A stretch of DNA of 64,000 nucleotides from Charina bottae (taxonomy: Eukaryota > Chordata > Lepidosauria > Squamata > Charinaidae): contig JALMGJ010000004.1 in assembly GCA_023362775.1 (NCBI GenBank), positions 56,039,798-56,103,797 on the forward strand, in the 5' to 3' direction. Below, piece after piece: positions 55,555-64,000 of the stretch. The notes under the pieces were generated by a model. The model worked only from the letters and a program-made list of their open reading frames with translations, was not told the origin of the DNA and ran no database searches. The position numbers and the translations under genes were made by a program. The first letter of the stretch is position 1, and each line of letters starts with the position of its first letter.

Positions 55555-58043
55555 GGGGTCTACAGCTCTAGCCCTATTCCAATTATATATTACTGTCCTA
55601 AATCAGCTCCTTATCAATGTTTCCATGAAAGTCTGTTCTTAAAAAATGCAAAGTTCCCTCATCCTGGGACTTTGCACAATCATTTCACATTCTGGGAAGC
55701 CTATGTACATAAGCATCTATTCTCAGATGTCCGTGCTAACCAATTAATGAGTGGACTAGAGTAAGCTGCACAGCCTTGGAAGGGCTCGATACCCCTCTCC
55801 ACATGCTATGGCAGGTTTAGTACTGTAGAATTATGGGAGTTGAAGTCCACACATCTTCAAGTTGCCAAGGTTGAGAAACACTGGATCAGACCATATTCAT
55901 CTATAATTTGCACTGGCAAAAGAAAAGAAGTATTTGTTTTAATTGATTGGGGAATGGTGTCAATGTAAATTCCAAATTATAGCTACTCTCCAAAATATCT
56001 GGATCTGGACCCCATATCCCCCTTCTATGCTAGGATCCCAATCTACATCAGGAGCCCAAACTGGCCGCTCAAAACCTGACCTATGCAGAAAAGATAATTT
56101 GCTGCACAGTGAGATCCCCAAAATAAAACTCATAATTGGGTAATGCCTATAGTCTGTGCAGATTAGAACCCCGTTGATTTTGAAAAATTCCAAATAGGCT
56201 TTCTGATGCAACATGATGTAGAATATTAATTTCAAAAGACATTTTACATTCTTATTTGCATGAAGATAGCCAAAATAAAGCATTCTAATAACTGAAGAAT
56301 TCGTTGCCAGATATTGAGAAATATATAAACAATTCAGGGTGAATGCACCGTATGTCTCAGCTCCTTGTGTTTTGTTTCCTTCATAACTATAATAATGACT
56401 TACACTAAAAAAAAAACCACAGATGAGAGAAAGAGATACAGACATCTCCTAAGACCTTTAGTTCAAGACCCTTCTGAAATGAGCAATGACTTCTGGCATG
56501 CCCTCTGGCTAGTTTCGGTGGACTTTTTTGCCTGAGCTGGAGTCAAGATGAAGTTGAAAAATGAGAAATGCCTTCAGTTTCTCTTCCAAACATCACTGCT
56601 CTGATCTGTGGCTTCCCAACAGTGCCTGAAGGCACCCTTTTTGGCAGTTCCCCAAGGGCTGTCAAAACTGTTTCTCTTTCTATAAATGTGACATACCATT
56701 AAGACTCTGCATTAAGCCAGCTTTTAAGGAATGTCTCTGTTGTACTTTATTCTTAATGAGCAAAGCTACACCACCAAGACATTGAAGCCACCATTTATTT
56801 GAAATGAGACATAAACTAAATCAAATCTCTCTTGAAATACAGGTGTTCCTTCTAATCACCTGTAAATCTATGAGAATACCCATCATTTTGCCTTCTAAGG
56901 TTTTATTTTGGTCTATAGTAAGATGTCAGTTCAACTAATAAGGTTGAATTACTAACCATTATTTCCATTTAGTTCAGTTCTTTTAACACTTTGGAGATAT
57001 GTGTTCTTTCATAATGGCAACTGATATTAGTTAATGGGGCTGTGAAAAATCATTCAGCAAGACACTTACCTTCTGGATCTGCTTCAAAGCTGTGAAGCAG
57101 CTGCAGCTACTTAACAGCTTAGCACAGCTGTCTGGAGGCCTCCCCAAAATCTTCTGATCAAGTGACTGTTTCCCAGCTTTGAAGAGTGGTTCCTAAAGCA
57201 TTTCACTGACTGATTGGCCAAGACCTAATTAGCCAACAGCAGAGTTTTGTCCAATCAATTTCAGAATAGAGATTGAACAGAGGATCTGTCAAAACTTGAC
57301 TAGCTAGAAATTGCTATGGGTGTCAATACAATTACCATAATAGTGGCCTTCTTATAAATCTCTGTTTTGGAATTTCAATATAAACTTCTTGCCAAGCACC
57401 TGGACTCATTTCTACTCTGTATTCTGAAGAAAAATTGTGCATTTTTTCTTCCTCATTCAAAGATTGTCTTTGTAGCTTGGTAAATTTAGCTTATTGTCCA
57501 GACCAGAAAGACAATGGAAAAGATTTTTAAAAAATCAGTATGAATTCTAACATAAATTCTTGATCCAGTGTTATCTTGATTTAATATAGATGTATCCAAA
57601 ACTTGATAATTGGATTCAAATGGAATTTCAGTTAAAGTTAGTTTTGCATCAGGTTTCAGCTTGCTTCAAATCATGGGCTGTCTAAAGTGGACAATAAAAA
57701 TTCTGAAGTTTCATTTGTTATTGTGACAAAATAATACAAAATTACAACTTCCAATGTACTTTTCAACAATCTTTTGACAGGCCTTTGGTTCCTTTCCACT
57801 TGCCCCCAAAAACCTCTAAGTAAATCCTGTGTTTGCTACAAAACATTTTAAATTTTGCCTCTTTGATACAAATGGGACCTTAATTTCCTGTTTGTGTGAC
57901 ATATGATATTTTGAAGTTAGACATTGGTTCTAACACCATTATTAATGGCACAATATACTCTGCTGAAAATTATTTTCATAAGCTCCCAAGTTTCATGTTT
58001 TCTTTGACAGAAGCAAATATTGGGAGAGTAGATATTATCCCCT
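55555..58043. other. Mostly unassigned; hAT MITE relic at 55836-55884
   Basis: 'gggagttgaagtccacacat' and 'gccaaggttgagaaacactg' at 55836-55884 match the right half of the MITE at 63422-63516. The rest shows no recognised gene or repeat. Confidence 0.55.
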
Positions 58044-61000
58044 TCATGGATCACTGCCTTGTCGTGGCGAAGGGGCTTGCGTAACTCAATGAAGTCAGGT
58101 CAAGAAGAACAGGTCATGACGGAGAGTTCTGACAAAACGTGGTCCAAAACTGGAGGAGGGAATGGCAAACCACTCCAGTATCCTTGCCAAGAAAACCCAT
58201 GGACAGTATCAAAAGGCTAAAAGATATGACGCTGGAAGATGAGCCCCTCAGGTTGGAAGGTGTCCAAAATGCTACTGGGGAAGAGCAGAGGGCAATTCTG
58301 AGTAGCTCCAGAAAGAGTGAAACGGCTGGGCCAAAGCTGAAAGGATGCTCAGTTGTGGATGTGTCTGGAAGTGGAAGGAAAGTCCAATGCTGTAAAGAAC
58401 AATATTGCATAGGAACCTGGAATGTAAGATCTATGAATCAAGGTAAGCTGGATGTGGTCAAACATGAGATGACAAGATTGAACATCGACATCTTGGGAAT
58501 CAGCGAACTAAAATGGACAGGAATGGGCGAATTTAATTCAGGAGACCATTATATATACTACTGTGGGCAAGAATCCCCTAGAAGAAATGGAGTAGCTCTC
58601 ATAGTCAATAAAAGAGTGGGAAAGGCAGTACTGGGGTACAACCTCAAAAACGACAGAATGCTTTCAGTTCGAATCCAAGGCAAACCATTCAACATCACAG
58701 TGATCCAGGTCTATGCCCCAACCACTGATGCCGAAGAAGCTGAAGTTGACCGGTTCTATGAAGACCTACAACACCTTCTAGAACTAACACCAAAAAAAGA
58801 TGTCCTTTTCATCATAGGGGACTGGAATGCTAAAGTAGGAAGTCAAAAATAACCGGAATAACAGGCAAGTTTGGCCTCGGAGTACAAAATGAAGCAGGGC
58901 AAAGGCTAATAGAGTTTTGTCAAGAGAACACGCTGGTCATAGCAAACACTCTTTTCCAACAACACAAGAGACGACTCTACACATGGACATCACCAGATGG
59001 TCAATACCAAAATCAGATTGATTATATACTTTGCAGCCAAAGATGGAGAAGCTCTATACAATCAGCAAAAACAAGACCTGGAGCTGACTGCGGCTCAGAT
59101 CATGAGCTTCTTATCGCAAAATTTAGGCTTAAATTGAAGAACGTAGAGAAAACCACTAGACAAATCAGGTATGACCTAAACCATATCCCTTATGAATATA
59201 CAGTGGAGGTGAGGAATAGATTTAAAGGATTAGACCTGGTAGACAGAGTGCCTGAAGATCTATGGATGGAGGTTCGTAACATTGTACAGGAGGCAGCAAC
59301 TAAAACCATCCCAAAGAAAAAGAAATGCAAGAAAGCAAAGTGGCTGACTGATGAGGCTTTACAAATAGCTGAGGAAAGAAGGGAAGCAAAAGGCAAGGGA
59401 GAAAGGGAAAGATATAAACAACTGAATGCAGAATTCCAGAGAATAGCAAGGAGAGATAAGAAGGCCTTCTTAAATGAACAATGCAAAGAAATCGAGGAAA
59501 ACAATAGAATGGGGAAGACTAGAGATCTTTTCAAGAAAATCGGAGATATCAAGGGAACGTTTTGTGCAAAGATGGGCATGATAAAGGACAAAAAAGGCAG
59601 GGACCTAACAGAAGCAGAAGAGATTAAGAAGAGGTGGCAAGAATACACAGAAGAACTATACAAGAAAGATCTTAATATCCCTGATAAATACGATGGTGTG
59701 GTCACTGACCTTGAGCCGGACATCCTAGAGAGTGAAGTCAAGTGGGCCTTAGGAAGCATTACTAACAACAAAGCTAGTGGAGAAGACAGTATCCCAGCTG
59801 AGCTATTTAAAATCCTAAAAGATGATGCTGTTAAAGTGCTGCACTCAATATGCCAACAAATTTGGAAAACTCAACAGTGGCCACAGGATTGGAAAAGGTC
59901 AGTTTACGTTCCAATTCCAAAGAAAGGCAATGCCAAAGAATGTTCAAACTACCGTACAATTGCACTCATTTCACATGCTAGCAAGGTTATGCTCAAAATC
60001 CTACAAGCTAGGCTTCAGCAGCATATGAACCGAGAACTACCAGAAGTGCAAGCTGAGTTTCAAAGAGGCAGAGGAACTAGAGATCAGATTGCCAACATTC
60101 GCTGGATCATGGAAAAAGCAAGAGAGTTCCAGAAAAACATCTACTTCTGCTTCATTGACTACGCTAAAGCCTTTGATTGTGTGGATCACAACAAACTGTG
60201 GCAAAGTCTTAAAGAGATGGGAGTACCAGACCACCTTACCTGTCTCCTGAGAAACCTGTATGTGGGTCAAGAAGCAACAGTTAGAACCGGACATGGAACA
60301 ACCGACTGGTTCAAAATTGGGAAAGGAGTACGACAAGGCTGTATATTATCACCCTGCTTATTTAACTTATATGCAGAGTACATCATGAGAAATGCCGGGC
60401 TGGATGAATCACAAGCCGGAGTTAAGATTGCCGGGAGAAATATCAACAACCTCAGATATGCAGACGATACCACCCTAATGGCAGAAAGTGAAGAGGAACT
60501 AAAGAGCCTCTTGATGAGGGTGAAAGAGGAGAGTGCAAAAGCTGGCTTGAAACTCAACATTAAAAAAATCCAGATCATGGCATCTGGTCCCATCACTTCC
60601 TGGCAAATAGAAGGGGAAGAAATGGAAGCAGTGACAGATTTTATTTTCTTGGGCTCCAAGATCACCGCAGACGGTGACTGCAGCCATGAAATTAAAAGAC
60701 GCTTGCTCCTTGGGAGGAAAGCTATGGCAAACCTAGACAGCATATTAAAAAGCAGAGACATCACCTTGCCAACAAAGGTCCGTATAGTTAAAGCTATGGT
60801 TTTCCCTAGTAATGTATGGCTGTGAGAGTTGGACCATAAGGAAGGCTGAGCGCCGAAGAATTGATGCTTTCGAGCTGTGGTGCTGGAGAAGACTCTTGAG
60901 AGTCCCTTGGACTGCAAGGAGGTCAAATCAGTCAATCCTAAAGGAAATCAACCCTGACTGCTCATTGGAAGGACAGATGCTGAAGCTGAAGCTCAAATAC

Positions 61001-61235
61001 TTTGGCTACCTAAGGCGAAGAGAGGACTCACTGGAAAAGACCCTGATGCTGGGAAAGACTGAAGGCAAAAGGAGAAGGGGACAGCAGAGGATGAGATGGT
61101 TAGATAGCATCACCGATGTAATGAACATGAATTTGAGTAAACTCCGAGAGACAGAGAAGGACAGGAAGGCCTGGCGTGCTATGGTCCATGAGGTCACGAA
61201 GAGTCGGACACGACTAAACGACTGAACAACAACAA
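58044..61235 (+). mobile_element. RTE-BovB LINE, first subfamily, most complete 5' end
   Basis: Begins about 'catggatcactgccttgtcg' and ends 'acgactgaacaacaacaaga'. It is a direct repeat of 33219-36396 with only scattered differences by eye. I could not find a convincing TSD. Confidence 0.92.
58199..61225 (+). pseudogene. BovB ORF2, first subfamily, two frameshifts
   Basis: The N-terminal frame contains GTWNVRSMNQGK and GISELKWTGMGE (catalytic Glu intact) and runs to GSQK-stop at about 58851. There an A-run has five A (58845-58849) where the 33219 copy has six, a 1-nt deletion. The middle frame runs through SDHELL, FIDYAKAFDCVDHNKL, GVRQGCILSP and YADD to about 60800. A net 2-nt loss at 60799-60812 ('ttttccctagtaatg') then moves the last part (60812-61225, WTIRKAERRRIDAFELW to KSRTRLND) to another frame. 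The RT core is open. Other differences from the 33219 copy include EFQRGRGTRD for GFRRGRGTRD. Confidence 0.9.
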
Positions 61236-62500
61236 GAAGATAATTTCAGTTCACATCTAAAGTTTGACTTGCCACGTTGTTTGAGGAGGAGAACATTAGA
61301 AACCATAAGGACTGGGCAGAAAGGATGCATAATAAATTAGTTTGCTGATTTCCTGACATTTTTTGAACATATATTTTCAGGAAAACTACTTAACATCCAC
61401 TTACAGTAAGTTAACAGGACTGATGATAGTGGCACTTAGATATACTTCTGGTCCCACAGCTCACAAATTATTGAATCCTTGTCCACTTTAAATTGTTGAT
61501 GGATTTTACATGATTAAATCTCTAGCCATTAAAAACTAGATGTCTTTCTCGTTTGATACAGAATGCTTTTGAAAGGTTCACTAAATACATAAAAATGCAA
61601 GTGGATGTTGATGTAAACTGTTGTAAGTATATGGCAAAACAAGCTACATATCTGTGATATGCATGCTTATTAACATTTTGCTCTGAGCAGCAGACAGGCC
61701 AAAAATATCCTCTTGGTGTGGATAGATCCCATGATTCAAATAAAACAAATTGCTGTGTCAAGACAATTGTAGTATACGTTATTTTGTACAGATTAGGTAG
61801 GGCTGGCTGGGGGGTACCATTTTCATTTTCATTCTCTTTCTCATTCTATTAACCATTCATTCAATCAGTTTCTTAAACTGAAGTTTATTATGTCATGATG
61901 TGAATTTGGGACAATCCACAGAACTTTATACAGGACTACTGTAAAAGTCAAGCAAGCAGTGTTTGTTGCAATAAATGAAGAAAATAGTTGACTATTCTGT
62001 TTCCCCCAATTTTTCTTTTACTTTGGAAAAAAGTAAAATTATTTTCTATTAAATTAAATTAAAATGGTCAAATTTACACTAGCAATTTCTGAAATGTTTC
62101 AAAATTCTACTATCTCTACGTAGAAAACACTGGTTTAAGTCAGTCACTTAATTAGATTAAGTTAAAATCACATGAAAACATGGTGAAATGGGTTTCTTGT
62201 GATATATATCATATGGCCATGAAGTTAAATGCTAAAGCTTTTGAAATGGATATCCATTGTGCCCTGTGTGTCCTTCTGGGTTAGGAGATAAAAATACTGA
62301 GCTCAAATGTTACGTTCTCCCGGAGATATGGAGTGGTCACATTGGAAACACCTGTGACTTCAAGTTGGAAGCTGATTTCACTTTCCAACAAACAAGAAAT
62401 TTTCCAGCACAGAATTGATGCTACTGAACTGAACATTCATTGCTCTGAAATATCAGTGTTTTTTGAAGGCAGGTAGTGTTTCTGAACCTTCCATCTTTTA
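61236..62500. other. Unassigned AT-rich sequence
   Basis: No gene or repeat family recognised. Confidence 0.6.
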
Positions 62501-62526
62501 GTGTGTGTGTGTGTGTGTGTGTGTGT
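62501..62526. repeat. (GT)n microsatellite
   Basis: Thirteen GT units. Confidence 0.95.
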
Positions 62527-63421
62527 ATGTTACATATGATATTTTTTTCAAATTGCATTTGACCTCCAGTAGCTATAAAGTAAAAGTTGTAGCATAACAG
62601 AAAGACTTGGAAGTTTTATCTTTCTTATTTATCATAGGCATCTACTATGAACCGTAGAAACAGAAAGAGAAAAAAAGACAAAACATGTATGATGACATTA
62701 TAATGAAAGCCCATCCTTTTGTACTTCTGCCCTGATACAGATGAGGTAAAGCAATGCCTCTGCGATTCCTTTGCATTTTCTGTTGACAAAAATGAGTTCC
62801 AACTCTATTTTCAGTATTTACCTGTCACTGGTTTCTGTTCATTCTATAATAATTTGACAACCAAGGTTTAGTTATTTCTGACAACTGATCAGACTCAGAC
62901 TCCAAAAGACAGCTATGTATAATGCTTTTTAAAAAAATATTTCTAAATAGAGGAAGTATGTTGCTAGTAAGGCGTTTATTTTCTGTTCTCCTAAAATATA
63001 ATCTCTGTTTCATTGCAAAAAGAATGCTGAAAAGTCACTGCCTGATTGATTCTTTATATTAACACTTATCCATCAAGCTAAAGTTGGCATATGTCAATCT
63101 TCCCACCTTTTTCTCCCTTATATATCAGTAGGGTTCAAATGAATCTCTAATAATACACCAATGGCAAAGCTATGCAAAATTCAGAAAATCCGAAAGGAGC
63201 AAATGACTTTTCACAAAACTGTATATTTGAACAGAGCTGGCAACGTGATTCCTGTGTGCAAGAAATAAACTTTGCTCAGTTTTAAAATGAACTTTATGTA
63301 TTTATTTCAAAGGAAATTTCTGTACTGCTATTGTCTTTTGGGATTGATGATGCCAGTATTGATTTATTCAGTTGTGTTATTAAAGTTTGTTTTTATTGTT
63401 CTTCTCTACGTTGTTCTGGAT
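62527..63421. other. Unassigned AT-rich sequence
   Basis: No gene or repeat family recognised. Confidence 0.6.
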
Positions 63422-63516
63422 CAGTGTTTCTCAACCTTGGCGAGTTTAAGATGGGTGGAGAAATCTGGGAGTTGAAGTCCACCCATCTTAAATTTGTCCA
63501 AGGTTGAGAAACAGTG
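63422..63516. mobile_element. Small hAT-type MITE (95 bp)
   Basis: TIRs CAGTGTTTCTCAACCTTGG at left and CCAAGGTTGAGAAACAGTG at right, nearly perfect over 19 bp. An inner inverted pair ('aagatgggtgga' with 'ccacccatctt') makes almost the whole element a hairpin. Flanking octamers 'ttctggat' and 'ctctagat' match at 6 of 8 positions, consistent with an aged hAT TSD. Confidence 0.88.
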
Positions 63517-63614
63517 CTCTAGATAGAATGATGCGTGATGGTGGCCACAGCTTCCAAGAAGAAATTTCTTCACCCATATCCATCTGTGTTAACACATTTT
63601 ATCTAGATCCTAAA

Positions 63615-63722
63615 AGGGATTATTATTTATCAGAATTATTGATATCCTGCCATTCAGGCTAACAATCTTCTCAAAATGGCTTACAAGAAATATAAACAAT
63701 TTTAAATAAAAATACAATAAAA
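63615..63722 (-). mobile_element. L2/CR1-like LINE 3' tail, degraded
   Basis: 'ttattgatatcctgccattc' then 'aatggcttacaagaaatata' and an A-rich 3' UTR are the reverse strand of an old LINE 3' end. Clade uncertain. Confidence 0.6.
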
Positions 63723-64000
63723 AAAAAATTGGTCTTTCTCCCAGGGCATTTGTGGTAATGGTCTTGCATTACCACATGATAATGGAAGAGTCCAGCTGAG
63801 CAGATTTCTGGGATGGTTGTTGCCTACCTCATTCCCCTTTTTTTCAGGGGATCTGTCCCCAAAGCAGTTGGTGGTCATGGCTTGGGGGAAGGAATCCATA
63901 GGACTGATCAGAATGCAGACTTTTCACATACTGTCTTTTCCAACTATTCATTTTTAAACACAGCGAAAAAGGGAGGAAAATCAAATAGATAACCCAAGGC
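63723..64000. other. Unassigned sequence to the window end
   Basis: No gene or repeat family recognised. Confidence 0.5.

Noticed and set aside
58021..61250. TSD for the 58044 BovB ('agatatta' versus 'agataatt')
   Set aside because: The match is imperfect and offset, so not accepted.

Overview
This 64 kb window looks like AT-rich, non-genic DNA from a squamate reptile, more likely a snake or lizard than any other vertebrate. The evidence is the repeat content: several RTE-BovB LINEs, L2-clade LINEs whose 3' ends read '...gcccatctcccc...gggactctgggcggtttac' followed by (TTTA)n, a squamate-type L1, Penelope-like elements (PLEs) with GIY-YIG endonuclease tails, tRNA-derived SINEs with a BovB-like 3' tail, and hAT MITEs. 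I found no host exon, rRNA, functional tRNA gene or CRISPR array. Every long open frame is a transposon frame, an antisense shadow of one, or a translated microsatellite.

Layout. 1-5300: the 3' end of a PLE with a hammerhead-like fold, an L2 tail, a BovB 3' fragment, otherwise unassigned. 5473-16265: a nearly full-length minus-strand L2 (GC-rich 5' end at right, endonuclease, RT, 3' tail at left). It is split by a 5'-inverted PLE (5990-7159) and by an L1 (9825-15189, 12-bp target-site duplication, TSD). The L1 has itself lost its middle and holds a second PLE (12051-12581) and an L2 tail. 16295-18637: a SINE, a CpG-rich hAT MITE carrying a ~39-bp minisatellite, a compound GATA/GGCA microsatellite, another MITE and another SINE. 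19507-22966: a PLE, an L2, a 220-bp GAAA/GA/GAAA tract and a BovB. 23396-24480: an old non-LTR RT relic. 24500-33150: mostly unassigned.

33219-36396: a near-full-length BovB with an uninterrupted ORF. Its predicted catalytic endonuclease Glu is Lys, whereas the two other copies here that cover this site keep Glu. 38030-40010: an ancient RTE split by two L2 tails. 43604-43938: a SINE. 46004-46159: a PLE terminal-repeat insertion that is a perfect 56-bp-arm palindrome with a 13-14 bp TSD. 47454-47966: a 5'-truncated L1. 48958-49267: a hAT MITE. 49743-50355 and 52622-55542: a second BovB subfamily. 58044-61235: a second near-full-length BovB of the first subfamily.

How the parts interact. BovB and L1 supply reverse transcriptase. 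The SINEs share the BovB 3' end ('gagtcggacacgactg') and were probably moved by BovB. The PLEs encode a telomerase-like RT plus GIY-YIG endonuclease, and their terminal repeats carry minimal hammerhead-ribozyme folds in two sequence families. All four PLE insertions with both ends visible begin with an inverted segment, pointing to a recurrent twin-priming or template-switch step. All boundaries were placed by eye from sequence comparison inside the window. Family names come from recognition of protein motifs and were not checked by database search.
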